From assembly GCA_027924585.1 (NCBI GenBank), contig BSBM01000106.1:41745501-41809500 (forward strand): 64,000 nucleotides of DNA, read 5' to 3'. The notes under the pieces were generated by a model, which saw only the letters and a list, made by a program, of their open reading frames with translations, ran no database searches and was not told the DNA's origin. Positions 11,769-23,291 of the stretch are shown piece by piece; positions within the stretch are counted from its first letter, which is position 1, and each line of letters opens with the position of its first letter. This stretch comes from Larix kaempferi (taxonomy: Eukaryota; Streptophyta; Pinopsida; Pinales; Pinaceae). Position numbers and translations under genes: made by a program.

Positions 11769-12301
11769 CTCCAACCCTGCTCCCCTAGTGCCGAGTAAGA
11801 CAGCGCTCGACTACGTGTTGTAGCGAAATTCTACGCGGTGTAGAAAGGCTAAGAGCGAGTCGCGACGACCGAAATTTCCCCTGCAGAAACAAGGAAGTAG
11901 GTCCCTACGTCGCATCCAGCCTGCCCTCAAACACAAAACAAAAAAACTGCCTACGTGAACTATTGTTTATTCTCTACAACTTGCAAAAACGTCATACATT
12001 ACGTAAGAAAACCGGTTTTAATGGCCCACAAGTGACGTATGGACGAAAATATCTCCTTCATATTTTCAATATCCAAAGCCAGTCTTCCTTTGAATCACTC
12101 GTTTACAGTCAGTCTCTATTTCAAACTTGTTCTAGTCCCGAGTCCCAGGTCTTCCTCGTTTGAAATAACACTGACCATACGCGTTTCTACAATTTTCACT
12201 CCTCTGACTGCACATATATCTTCCTATCCGTGTCTTTACTTCCCTCACTGAAATATCGTTAGAACCATTATTTTGGCCTCAGAGCTTCTGCGTCGCCAAA
12301 C
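11769..12301 (+). promoter_or_regulatory. GC-rich promoter region of the ERF gene with clustered ACGT cores
   Basis: Base composition changes sharply at about 11770 from AT-rich spacer to CpG-containing sequence that runs on through the coding region. ACGT cores, the centre of plant bZIP binding sites, occur at 11813, 11907, 11953, 11990, 12001 and 12035. One is the palindrome TTACGTAA (11999-12006). TGACGT is present in both orientations (11989-11994 and 12033-12038). The last core lies about 265 bp before the ATG. What binds here is inference. Confidence 0.5.
12212..12218 (+). promoter_or_regulatory. TATA-like box of the ERF gene
   Basis: CATATAT about 85 bp before the ERF start codon. No ATG lies between this site and 12302, so the annotated start is the first AUG of the predicted transcript. 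A weak match to the TATA consensus. Confidence 0.4.
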
Positions 12302-12931
12302 ATGGAGAATTCCCACGAGCAGGAACATGACCATGCCAATGCTCTACCACACGAAGATCGCGGATCCCGCCAATTTAAGGGAATCCGACTGCGGAAATGG
12401 GGAAGCTGGGTATCCGAAATTCGGATTCCGAAATCTCGAAAGAAGATATGGCTGGGCTCATATGCAACACCCGAGCAGGCTGCCCGCGCTTACGACGCTG
12501 CAGTGTATTGTCTCAGAGGGCCCAACGCCAAATTTAACTTCCCGGAATCTGTGCCCGACATTCCATCTGCGTCTTCTCTTTCGGTTCAGCAGATTCACGA
12601 TGCCGCCCTTAAATACGCCTTGGGCCCCAGCCAACCCCCTTCGTGTTCGCCCTCTCTCACAGGGCAGGCGTCGCCGTCGTCTTCGCAGTCCTCTTCGATT
12701 TCGGAAATGAAGTTGTCGGGAGAGACGAAGAAGATACCGGAAGAGTGGCCGGACTGGGCGCTGTGGTGGTCACTGTTTGCGGGATCCGACGGAGCTGGGA
12801 TTCCGAGTTTGGAAAATTTCCCGTCGATTGACGATGTGTCGACGTTGGATGTCACCCCGATTCCGACTTCGCAGGAGCAACCGGAGGAGTGCTACAGCAT
12901 GACAAATCTGTGGAATTTCCGAAACGTTTGA
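12302..12931 (+). CDS. AP2/ERF transcription factor, DREB type
   Basis: A nuclear DNA-binding protein of 209 residues encoded by a single open exon, as is usual for this family. One AP2/ERF domain spans about residues 25-81. The YRG element reads [17 protein letters not shown] and the RAYD element reads [12 protein letters not shown]. Trp33, Trp36 and Trp50, which pack against DNA in known structures, are present. Val37 is the V14 that marks the DREB subfamily; the E19 position is Ile42. The [13 protein letters not shown] signature and the CLRG..A.FNFP ending resemble ERF016/018-like members. Residues about 131-150 are Ser-rich. The tail carries [11 protein letters not shown] (about 168-178) and acidic patches, a plausible activation region. 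The start has a good context (AAACATGG) and is the first AUG after the TATA-like box. This is the only intact host gene seen in the window. Confidence 0.95.
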   Translation: MENSHEQEHDHANALPHEDRGSRQFKGIRLRKWGSWVSEIRIPKSRKKIWLGSYATPEQAARAYDAAVYCLRGPNAKFNFPESVPDIPSASSLSVQQIHDAALKYALGPSQPPSCSPSLTGQASPSSSQSSSISEMKLSGETKKIPEEWPDWALWWSLFAGSDGAGIPSLENFPSIDDVSTLDVTPIPTSQEQPEECYSMTNLWNFRNV

Positions 12932-13245
12932 GTTTGTGGGATGAGTCAGCCGACAACTCTGCCTTTTTTTCTCCTAGATTGTGTAGCGTGATGTTAGGAA
13001 ACCACGTGGTCTTAGTTTAGAACGTGGGACCTCTTTCTGGCCCACTTAAAACGTTTTTAGCATGAGTTGTGTAACATGACAATTACAAATCGACGTCGTT
13101 TTCAGCGTGTAGATTTGCTTAGATTGGTAAATTGATAACTGGCCACTGGCCAGCACCTCATAAGCTCCTCATTATATTTTCCGTGCATGATATATGTGGA
13201 CCGTGGAAAAGTTTTTCCTTTCCCTTTTGATATATAAATTAAAGC

Positions 13246-13251
13246 AATAAA
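13246..13251 (+). terminator. Candidate poly(A) signal of the ERF gene
   Basis: AATAAA about 315 bp after the ERF stop codon, with T-rich sequence following at about 13290-13310. Plausible position for a plant 3' end, but plant signals are loose. Confidence 0.4.
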
Positions 13252-13489
13252 TGTTTGAATTTATAAATTGAAAGTTATTCTCCTTTCCATGTTTTTTTTG
13301 TTTTGTCTTTATAAAAAAATACATACTATTTATATTTATTGGTGAACTAAATAGTACATGATGAGAGTCTAAAAAAGACTGATAAAAAATACATCATAAG
13401 ACTTGTCTAGATAGAGCAGCAATTGTCCAGAAAAAAACAAAGTGCAAAAAAACCTAAGGCAAACTATATCTCATAGATATTTACAGAGC

Positions 13490-16400
13490 CATTTGCAACT
13501 CTACAACCGTTCAGGAATTCTTCCCAAAATAAGAAACCTTCGTCACCAACCAAAGCCTATTTAGATAAGATATCAGCGTCCGAGTTATGCTAACGATATA
13601 TATGTTCAAAAGTGATATTTATGAACATGCTCATCAAAGATTTGATTCGATCAGACCAATGATTAAGCATTGCCACCTACAGAGAATACTGACCACCAGC
13701 CCATTTTATGGTAACCCGTTAGTCGCTGAAAACTTGCAAATCATCAATGCCAAAGATATTGACCACTTTTAGAATGCACCAAAGTGCTAAGAGTTCTGCT
13801 TTCATATTTGTCCCAGGACCACAGTTAAACGTGAGAGTGAAGAAATGTACTTCATTAATATAAATAACACCACCTGCTGCACATAAACCATCCTTCGAAG
13901 CACCGTCAAAGAAAGCAACCATTTTCTTTATTTGAAGCTTAAAATTACACTCTTTGGACCTTGTGAGTGGTAATCTTAGTACAATTCTCCTTCACCAAAT
14001 TAAGAACCAGTGTACAGGTTTTGTAAACATTTGGAACCACTTCTTTAAAAATAGCTAGGTTATGGGCCTTCCAGATAGCCCAGGAAATTATAGCAGGTAG
14101 CTCCGGAAAGTTTTTACAATTCATGTTCCAATTCAAGCAACATTTTTCAAAAAGGTCCACTTTCCAAAATACATCAATCTTCAAATCTAGGAGGATCCTA
14201 CTCCATATATTCCTAGAAAACGCACAGTCCACAAAAATATGAGATATGGAATCTGATCCTACTCGACAAAGCAAACATATGCTTGGGCCAATCCATCCTC
14301 TGACGAAGAGATAATCCAATGTTTTAAGGCAATCTGATAATGCTAGCCACATGAAACATTTGAGTTTTAAGCGCAATCGCCATCTCCAAAGCTTTATATA
14401 CCACCAGTGTTCAGGATAAACGCATTTAAACTTGATAATGACATTGTATGCAGACTTGGAAGTAATTTTCCCCACAGAAGTATTACCATTCCAAAAGAGA
14501 GTGTCTGTACTACTTGAAAGACGACAACCCGTAGAATTGAGGTTGTGTACATACCTGTTCCACTCCATGGTTGAATTAACCACAAATCCCATATCAGTTG
14601 CATTAAACCAGTATGACTTTGGATCAGAACGCCGCTGAGATTTTCGAATTTGGTTTAAAGAGTACAAGGCCCCATACCATGAGGTGCATAAGGATGTCAT
14701 TTGAAAAAGTAAAATTTTCTTCCATTCCCAGGATTGGATCTATACCCACAACAATGGAGGTACCATCGCCAACCCTCTACACCAGATCCTTTTCCATCAA
14801 ACTATAAATTTTTAAGAAACCGCTCCACACCTTTGAAACACCTCACATAAATTTCTTCTTGTGATCTCTGATCCAGTATAGAAGATTTCCCTGTATGTAT
14901 TTGACAGATAGAACTCTAAACCAAAGCGTGGAACCAAATAATCCCTACCAGAAAGATTTGAGCCTCAACACACAGTTAAAGGAGTATAAATTATTTATAC
15001 CCCAACTGCCACATTTTTCAGGAACTGATAGTCGCTCCCAGCTAGTCATAATCAGACCCCCATAATCCTTTACACCACTCCAAAGGAAGTTGAAGAAACT
15101 TCTCCTCAATCTCTTAATGATAGAGCATAGAACTCTAAAGAGTGACATCCAATATACAAATATCCCAGTCAGAACAGCTTTAATTAATGTCAATATACCT
15201 CCAATAGATAAAAGATGAAAAGACCATTGATTTATTCGGTTTTCCACTTTAGTCAGGAGCGAGTCCCATTCTTTAACCTTGTAAGCATTTGGCTTTAAAA
15301 AAAAACCCAAATACTTCACCCCATTCTCCAATTGACAGAAATTATAAGGAAGGATACCATTTATCAACTGAAGCTTGTGATCCTCGGATCTGTGATGATA
15401 AAAACTGGACTTTTTACCACTTACCACCATCCCTGATGCACTGCATAATCCCATTATAATTTGCTTATAGTTCTTCCATTCCTCAAGTGAGTCCAAACCT
15501 GCCAACAAGACATCACCAACAAACAAGATATGTGATATACGAAGATCAGCCCCCATCTTTATACCTTTGATGAAGCCATCATATTTTTCTTTAATGATAG
15601 ATTTACTTAAACCCTCAATGACCAGAAGGAATAAAAGCGGAGACAGAGGGAATCCTTGTCGAATGCCTCTAGAGCTTATAAAAAAACTGGATGGAACTCC
15701 ATTGATCAACACAACGAAACATGTTGTAGTAACACAGGCCATGATCCAATTGAGGACCAATGGAGGAACCCCAATTTGAATCAGTATCAGACAAAGGTAC
15801 ACCTAATCCACTCTGTCATATGCTTTCTACAAATCCATCTTTAGCAATAAAGCCATTAACTTATTCTTCTTAATTGTGTGGATTACCTCCTAGGATATAC
15901 CGACTGCGTCAAGAATTTGACGATCATTCAAAAAATCGAGCTGTTCCATAGATATATGCTTTGACAGAGCTGGTTTAATTTGAACCGCGATGATCTTGGA
16001 GATGAGTTTATAGATCAAATTGCATAAAGAAATTGGTCTGAAATATCCAAAAGATGATGGTTTGTTACACTTCGGAATTAAAGTGATGAAGGTAGAAGTT
16101 AGGGCACCAGAAATGAATCCTTCGGTATTGGAAAATTCAACCATCTTTAATAAGTCCATTCCCATAATATCAAAGAAGTGCAAGAATAATTCGACTGTCC
16201 AACTATCGGGCCCCAGGCTCTTTTCTTTTGGAAATTCCTTTAGTGTATCTTCAATTTCAGTCAAAGAAACCTGCTTACCCAAATCTGCAGCCTCCTGATC
16301 ATAAAAAGAAAACGGAAACTGCCTAACACTATCGAGCTAGGATCTTAAATCACATTGACCCATATTTGAAAAGATATCACCAAAATATCTTTTTGTTGCA

Positions 16401-17592
16401 ACCTGTAACTTCTCCAAGCCATTGGTTTTTTGACCCACCTCATCTTCAAGTTGCCATACAGAATTGTGATTTCTACGGCTACAATAAAATGAGTGGAAAA
16501 ATTTAGTGTTTTTGTCTCCAAAGCTAATCCACAAAGCTCCACTCTTCAAACACCACTGCATTTCTTCCTGTAGGAGCAGCTTATCCTTCTTCTGTTCCAA
16601 AACCTTCATCATAGAAAAATAGAAATCTGACAGATGATTATCCAGACTTTTAAGATGAAGGGTTTAAAGTTTTTCCTCTAGATCATCCAGGGCTTGCCTG
16701 TCCAAAAAAAGTTTCCTTTTGATCCACTAGTTGACCCTCTCTTTGAACTTTCTTAGTTTAAAAACCAAAGAGTCCATAGGATTCAAAGAGACATCATCTA
16801 CAAACGTAGACTAGAAATGACGAATCATTTGACAAAAATCTTCATTTTTTAACCACGAGCTATTGAATTTAAAAAGAAGTTTTGGCATCTGGAAAACCTC
16901 CTCCAGCTGAAGAAATATCGGCTAATGGTCAGAAAACTTTGCCTCCCCAACCCATGTTCTATAACGCAAACATTGCTTGAGGAGAGACGACTTGATGGGA
17001 AAGCTATCAATCCTTTTTTGTATATTTTCCACCCGCTTTTCATTAGTCCAAGTAGGGACCAACTGCACCGGTTTTATATCCACTAAATCCGAGGAACACA
17101 TCCAGTCTGTGAAATAATTAGCCAAATAGTCTGGTCTAGACAAATTTCCCCAAATATCCAATGAGGAAGTAGAAAATTTTAGGTCTCCTGCAATGACTAG
17201 ATTATCAATGTTAAGAAGCCCAGAATTCTTTAAAGAATCCCAAAATGAGACACAATCAACATATGGTCCATATCAATTTAAAATGGACAGCTTCAAATTT
17301 AATTGCTTACACCAACCCTCAACAAGGATACCCCAACTTGTACGAAAATCCTGAAAATTGTAAAAAAGGGGATTCCAGCCAACAATCAAACTGCCAGATA
17401 GACCCGTAGAGCAGGTAGCAGAGAAATCCCACTCCGGCAGACAAGACGAAAGTTTTAAAATAACATTGGTGTCTGCACACTTAGTTTCTTGGAGGAAAAT
17501 AAACTCGGGTTAGTAGCTTGAAAATTTTTGGTAAAGGCCCTAACCCTAGTGACCTTTCCCAGACCCCTGACATCTAAAGAGATAAGAGGCAT
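13490..17592 (-). pseudogene. LINE ORF2 polyprotein, decayed (copy 1)
   Basis: Starts at ATG 17592-17590 with MPLISLDVRG, the first strand of the AP-endonuclease fold. Further on, the endonuclease keeps FLQETK and AKFSDH. The reverse transcriptase spans about 16282-14945 and includes GIRQGFPLSPLLF. Its catalytic box reads FVGD where FADD or FVDD is expected, so one catalytic Asp is lost. The zf-RVT region (14700-13945) is one long open frame with CLLC...HIFVDC intact. RNase H (13925-13490) has FFDGAS, MKAELLALW and FSD, with a TAA straight after FSD. Several more stops and frame breaks occur, so no full protein can be made. Confidence 0.85.
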
Positions 17593-17594
17593 TA
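17590..17594 (-). promoter_or_regulatory. TAATG stop-start overlap between LINE ORF1 and ORF2 (copy 1)
   Basis: On the minus strand the ORF1 stop TAA (17594-17592) shares its last A with the ORF2 start ATG (17592-17590). The same overlap occurs in the second LINE at 34173-34177. Confidence 0.85.
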
Positions 17595-17752
17595 ATCACC
17601 CTCGGGAAAGGGAAACACTGCTCTAAGTTCCCTAGAAAGGTCTGCAGATTCCACAGGAGAAGCCTCATTCTTCTCACCATCAGTTAATCTAGAAGAAACT
17701 TGAATGTAACCATATACATTTGTCTCCTTTAAAATGTATTTAAATCGAGTCT
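17592..17752 (-). pseudogene. LINE ORF1 C-terminal remnant
   Basis: Open frame upstream of ORF2 on the minus strand. Its YIQVSSRL segment matches YIPVSKRL at the same place near the end of ORF1 in the longer LINE. It ends in TAA, which overlaps the ORF2 start. The frame appears to run on to 17777, but beyond about 17752 the DNA is LTR, so the first ten or so codons are not LINE sequence. Confidence 0.65.
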
Positions 17753-19480
17753 TGCGACAGAAACCTTTCGGCCGCAACCTTGAGGAAGATCCAAGAGCAT
17801 ATCGTAGTGGGAGAGAGACCGAGGGGTTTATACTTCATGATAGAGCCAATGAGGGCTCATTTAAACTTGGTTTAGAATTTGGGACCAGCCATACCTTCCC
17901 AGGTCAGGGCTGAGGGAAGGGGCACCCGAGGGACTGTGTAGTAGAGAAGGGGACCTTAATTAGGATGAGAGTGGAGGTGATGGGGTGCCTAGACAATCTA
18001 AATCCAATTGGATATGCTTGTAGCTCTGTGGTTGAGTTCATTGGCTTAGGAAAATTCTTTCCTGTCTCCCCACTTGCTTGAATGAGCCAATTATGCGCTG
18101 GATGAACCTGAATGATTGTACCTAAGGCTGTGAGTGAGCCTGTTAGTTCCTCCTTAGTGGATACACAGCCCCATCTCGGAGGTGGTCTCTGAGTGCTAAA
18201 AGAATACAGGTTGGGCAGAGACCTATGGTTGGGTTGGAACGTTGTAGTCCATATCCAGTTGCTTGGAGATTTCAATGAAAAGATAAGTGTTCTATGTCAT
18301 TTATATCATGTTCATTTTGTGTTATGAATGCTTAATTGTCATGTTAATGGGAATGAAATGATTATCTTAAGTTTGTCAGCATAAGGCTGTGCATAACATG
18401 AGAAGAGGACTAACTCCATGTAGGTTGTTTCATCATTCTGCCTCGGAGAAATGTGTTGATGTATTCCCTTATATGTGTGCGAAAAATGTTTCATTCCACC
18501 GTATTTAATTGAGTATGCATATGCACACCTGTGTTTGTATTTATATGAATCTGTTCATTGATGAATAGGGCTAAGTCTTGTGAAGGCCCAGAAATCCCAG
18601 ACTGCTAGTCATGGCCTTGGGGAAGAAATAGGCATGCCCCTATTGTGTCCATATTGCCTCTGTGGGTTAGATGAAGGGAGGGGCCATGACCGAGTGGATC
18701 ATAGCTCTTTACATAGTGGTAAAGAGGTATGGATGAGGTTTGGGGAAACATTTTGGTTGGATGAAGGACAAAGTCAGAGTTCTCAAGTGTCGCATAGGAT
18801 CACACCGTTGCATAGAGCTCGCTGAGAGCTTTCCAATTGTACCAGGTTTTCCAAAAATGGACTTAGGATGAGGGAGTTATCAGCCTGATAAATTGGCAGT
18901 AACAGGGGTATGTGGTTGACTTTCGACTTTCCAAACCCGCATTGCGGATTGCGGAAGTCGAAGGAGTAAATATTCATAGTTACACATTGTGGTTCCGACT
19001 TTCCAACTCCCGCAAGGAAGATAGCGGATTGCGGAAGTCGGAGCCGTATTCCTTTAACGCTCTATATTTGGAGTTCTGACTTTCCGACTCACACAAGGCA
19101 GATTGCAGAAGTCGGAGGCGTATTTCTTCAATGTTGTATATTTGGTGTTCCGACTTTTGACTCCCGCACTGCGAATTGTGGATTGCGGAAGTCGGGGGTG
19201 TATTCCTTCTACGTTATATATTTGGTGTTCTGACTTCCGAATCCCGCACTGCGGATTGTGGATTGTGGAACTCAGAGTCATATTTCTTCGATGCTGTGTA
19301 TTTGGAGTTCCGAATTCTGACTTCCGACTTGTGGTTTGCAGATTGCGGATTGCGGATTGAAGTTGTTGCAGCTGTGTAAAAGTGCAGAGTTGTGGATTCT
19401 TTGAAAAAAAATTAGCAAGTTGTTTCTAAGGAGCTCCCCCATCCCCTCTAAATGGAACTGAGGGGATCAACGACGTTACA
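17752..19480 (+). repeat. 5' LTR, truncated at its left end
   Basis: Aligns end to end with 25550-27279, including the TTGAGGAAGAT block near the left edge, the GTGAAGGCCC block and the final GTTACA. Similarity starts at TTGCGA (about 17752). The part of the LTR corresponding to 24808-25549 is absent and LINE sequence is found instead. Confidence 0.88.
18918..19375 (+). repeat. Six-unit hairpin repeat array in the 5' LTR
   Basis: Six imperfect units of about 70-80 bp, starting at about 18918, 18993, 19074, 19148, 19228 and 19308. Each begins with a variant of TCCGACTTCCGACTCCCGCA. A complementary arm, a variant of TGCGGAAGTCGGAGGCG, follows, and then TATTTCTTCGATGTTGTATA-like text with TTTGGTGT or TTTGGAGT. 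In the unit at 19149, CCGACTT (19150-19156) pairs with AAGTCGG (19189-19195), and CCGCA pairs with TGCG within it. The last unit ends early in GAAGTTGTTGCAG. Confidence 0.9.
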
Positions 19481-19482
19481 GA

Positions 19483-19494
19483 TGGTATCAAAGC
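19483..19494 (+). other. Primer binding site (initiator-Met tRNA)
   Basis: TGGTATCAAAGC starts two bases after the LTR end. It differs by one base from TGGTATCAGAGC, complementary to the 3' end of plant initiator-Met tRNA and used by many plant LTR elements. It marks the left LTR as the 5' one and the element as plus-strand. Confidence 0.85.
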
Positions 19495-22400
19495 CCAAGG
19501 TTGCAGCACTGGGGCTGCTTGGGACAAATTATGAGTTTCCAGGAAGGTAACCAAAATTTTAATGAGGTGCAAGGGCATACAATGTGCCTTCAAGGACTCC
19601 ATATGGAGTTGGAATTGAACAGATTCCAGTGCTCATAAGTGCAGGAAAGTCCAAGAAAGGCCAAGTTGGACTTTACCATAATTTCTGAAAGCAATGTGAG
19701 CAGCAAGGCATGTGAACCTAGTGCAATGAGAGATATCAGAGTGATCAAGGAAAGCTACATAGGGCTGACAAGATGGTTGCAACTATGAAAATTGGAGAAT
19801 AATCTCCAAAGGGAAATGTTGATAAAGAGGGAAACTTATCACCTTGAACTATTTATGTTTATAGCATAAGAATTGCCTGCTTGGAAAGTAGAAAATAAGA
19901 ATGTTATACATGAGTATATGTATTGATTTGTGGCTTGGTGAGAAAATCATAGCCAATAATTCCTTGTGTGCTTACTAGAGAGGCCATGAAAGTGGATCAA
20001 CTATGATGTGGAAGGGGAATTCCATGCTATGATGAGGGATTGGAAAGGGATATTTTATTAACCCCTATCTTGCTCTTGTATTTATATTTTATGAGCTTTA
20101 TATACAGAAAATTATGGCATAGGAATGCTGAAAATGCAAGAGATTAGACAGATAAAGTGAATGTGCACTAGTCGACATATTGCTAGGCATTGCACAGTGC
20201 ATGAGAAGATGCTTGTGCATGTATATGATGTTACATGTTGGTAAATCTAGTGAATTTTTACATATGGAGTGAGCCACTTGAGATAATTATTGCGGTTGAT
20301 AATCACTAGTGGTGTTGGTATTGGTTGTAGGACCAAAGACAATAGAAGCATGGATAAATATGTTGATGATGTTGTTGCATGTGACCAACAACCTTATGAA
20401 GAAAGTTTGGTGCAACAAATCTGTGATCATGAGGTTGGTGGAAGGATGGTGTAATCCTTTGTAAAAGACCAATTGATTAAGTAACATCAAATATGCTAAT
20501 GGGATGCATGCAGATAATAGTTTATTTATTATTACATACAAAAAGGGGACTCAGTAAGAATCCATTGAGCCATATTTAATAATTGTAAATTGGTATGTAT
20601 GTGATGATGAGTACATTTAAGAAAACATTATTCCACCGAGTATGGTGAGGTATGTGGTAGAAAGGGAAAGGATCCTTATACCATCTAGTTGTTTTGAATC
20701 GTAAATGCATCCATATGAAAATATATCATTCCATTTGTATGTGTTGGTTATGGGTTTAATAACCAAAGCAAGTGATGACTTATAGTTATGTTGTGGTAGT
20801 GCATGCCATATGAGACAATCATGGTTAAGGCCATAATGTGGTTGGAATGATAACGCTATAGTGCTACACAAGTATCCCATGAACTCCCTATTGGTGTTAA
20901 TTTGGGATGAAACCTCTTTGCCAACAACCAAGAAGTGAGAAAACACATGAGGTGTTGTTCGGGTAGATAAGGAAGGCACCCATATAAGTTGACCAAGTGA
21001 TTGGGGAGATGGTTGGGTGATGTGTTGAGGAAATAGCCATACTTTACAAAAACATCATCATGGACTGCATGACATGACATTATGGTATTCATGAATCATT
21101 GTGAGGTTTCATTGAGTGAATGCACATTAACAGATTATGTAAAGGTTGTGAATGTGCATGCATATATGTGGGTGCACATGTTGAGATGTGATTGTGTGAA
21201 TGCATGGTTATGGTATACATTTCATTATAATTAGATAATAGATGAAATGATGAAATTATTGACAATTATAAGATCCTTTCATGAGATGCTATGGATGCAT
21301 GGAAAAGACTTTCATGAAAAACGTAGTCATGTTTGATGGCCTACTATAATGCACTAATGGGAGGATAGAGTTGCATGAAATGATATAGTTGTGAAGTAAT
21401 GAGTATTTAAAGTTTTATTTGATTGCATAGATGATGTGACTGTACCTTGCAAATTTATTGTGATAATGATTCACATGAAGTAAATGTGTTTCTGTGATAT
21501 TGAGATAATAACAACTGATAGTGTTTGAATTATTGAGTATTATAATTCTGAGATCACTTCAGTGATTGTTGTAACAATGAAAATATTATATGCATGGATA
21601 CTCATAAAGTGTTTGGCTTATTGAAATTTTCAGATTTCAGGTAGAAATGTCTTGGGTATGGAAATGTGGGTAAGTCCATAATAAAGATTGGAATCTACCA
21701 TGCGCAAACGCCAAAAAAAATAAAATTGTGAGAAGGATCTCAGGGTTCTCAAATATGATTTCTATATGAAACAAATTTGTAAATTTCAGATTTCTAATGA
21801 TTGTTTGGCTTCCCTAGAATTGTGTCAAGAGGATGTATTGTAGGTGGATGTTCATGTTATGGTAGCGAGTGTAAAACCATAATGGACAGAGTTCTACCAC
21901 TTACAAGAGCCAAACAATATGAGAATGGAATCATGGTTAAATAAATCAAATTTATGTAGGAGACATAATTGCAAATTCATATTTGAATTTGATTATTAAT
22001 GCCATTGACTAGTTATGGAAATCAGATTTGAATTTGATTGCTAATGATGCTGGCTGTTTGGATATTTGAGAAGTGTGTAAGGAATACACATTGTAGGAAG
22101 ACCATGTGCTATGGCCTGCAGAAGCCAAACTCCATGGGAAGGATCCCATGCTTTGGAAATGGGTTTCGGGTGAAACGCCATTGCAAATTTTGATAATGTC
22201 TCACATGAACTGCATGTTGGTAAACAACGCGGGTGAAATGGTAAAATTATGCCAATAGGGAATACGTTGTTTATAAAACATGAAAGGGATTGGGGTAACA
22301 AACCCGAGGGATTGTTAACTTAGAGAAGGGATCCCCAGTCCTTGCGAAAAGAAGAGAAAAATACATCTACAAAATGGATAAGTATTTTGTAACCCTTGTT

Positions 22401-22854
22401 GAGAATATACATGACTAATTATTGGGATTAATATGCAGAACATGTTTTTATTTCTAACTGCTTGAGTTGTAATTATGGCCTACATGACTCACATCGGAGA
22501 GGGGTGCACACCTCTCGGGTGTTGTGTTGTGTTATGGTTGTTAATATTGACTACACTCTAAGGGAATGGACACATTCCTGGTGTTTCAATATTAGAGACT
22601 GATTTTTTATGAAATATGTTTACAATTTTATATTAGCGATCCTTATGAGCTTGCCTACCCATCTTTTGTTGTCAGGTATTACACATGCAATTGGTGATGC
22701 ATACTAAAGAATCAAAGTGAAGAAGGGGTACCATCCTTATGTGTGTGATTGGTTGTTCCATTTCCTAATAAATCCAGTCAATATGTTGGTTGAGAATTCT
22801 GACTTGGAATGTGGCAATATTTGTAAAGGCATAAAATATCTATTGGTTCAGCAG
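19495..22854 (+). other. Noncoding interior of the LTR element
   Basis: About 3.4 kb with no open frame carrying a retroelement motif on the plus strand. Minus-strand frames of 70-120 codons at about 20.3-21.1 kb lack motifs and look like chance. I see nothing else here. Confidence 0.6.
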
Positions 22855-23035
22855 TAAGGACCTCCTGCACCTACCCAGGACAACATTGAGGGAAGGGGTT
22901 CCCAAAGGACTGTGCAGCAGAGAAGGGGACCTTACTCGGGTTGTGAGTGGAGGTGAGGTGGGTGTCGAGACTATATGGAACCCATTGATATGCCTATGGC
23001 TCCGTAGTAGAGCCCTTGACTTGGAAATGGTTATG
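22855..23035 (+). repeat. LTR-derived fragment inside the element interior
   Basis: The blocks GAGGGAAGGGG, AAAGGACTGTGCAGCAGAGAAGGGGACCTTA, GAGTGGAGGTGA and GGCTCCGTAG match, in order and spacing, the LTR sequence at about 17905-18035 and 25710-25840, with many differences. Similarity fades on both sides. The element therefore carries a diverged internal piece of its own or a related LTR. Confidence 0.75.
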
Positions 23036-23129
23036 GTGCAGTTTACTTCCATTGGCTTGTTGACCCAGACAAAAGTGTTGGCTTGGAAATGGAGAGGGAA
23101 AACCAGGTATGGTACTTGTTTGGCACCAT

Positions 23130-23291
23130 AAATGCTTGGTAAATCCAGTCAGTGCATTGGTTGAGCATTGAATGTTGTGGAGCATCCTGCGTGCTGGCCA
23201 AACATTCGTTAAACACTTGGTAAATCCATTCGGTGCACTAGTTGGGCATTGAATGTTGTGGAGCAGCCTACGTGCTGGCCAAACATTCATT
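23130..23291 (+). repeat. 81-bp tandem duplication in the element interior
   Basis: Copies at 23130-23210 and 23211-23291 share CTTGGTAAATCCA, GCATTGAATGTTGTGGAGCA and GTGCTGGCCAAACATTC. A fainter relative (AATCCAGTCAATATGTTGGTTGAG) lies at about 22770-22795. Confidence 0.88.

Larger units (their letters stand above)
13310..17752 (-). mobile_element. 5'-truncated LINE (copy 1)
   Basis: An L1-like plant non-LTR element on the minus strand. In element order it has the tail of ORF1 (17752-17592), then ORF2 with endonuclease, reverse transcriptase, zf-RVT and RNase H (17592-13490), then a 3' tail to about 13310, where a run of T on the plus strand may be its poly(A). It is collinear with the longer LINE at 29.8-36.15 kb along its whole length. 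It stops abruptly at about 17752, where the 3' part of an LTR begins. Loss of the 5' end is typical of LINE insertion, but here the other side of the LTR is not found beyond the LINE 3' end. Confidence 0.85.

Noticed and set aside
12273-12710. 145-codon frame overlapping the ERF gene in another frame
   Set aside because: It overlaps the AP2 domain in a different frame and has no motif; it is a shadow of high-GC coding sequence.
18918-19375. CCGAC cores in the hairpin arrays as binding sites for the nearby DREB-type factor
   Set aside because: The DRE consensus needs A or G before CCGAC; the arrays mostly have TCCGAC. The nearness is most simply chance.
18918-19375. CRISPR-like or satellite interpretation of the spaced hairpin repeats
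   Set aside because: Units abut without unique spacers, repeat in both LTRs, and the genome is eukaryotic.
20287-21092. Minus-strand frames inside the long-LTR element
   Set aside because: Antisense to the element, overlapping one another and without motifs; likely chance in sequence rich in ATG/CAT.
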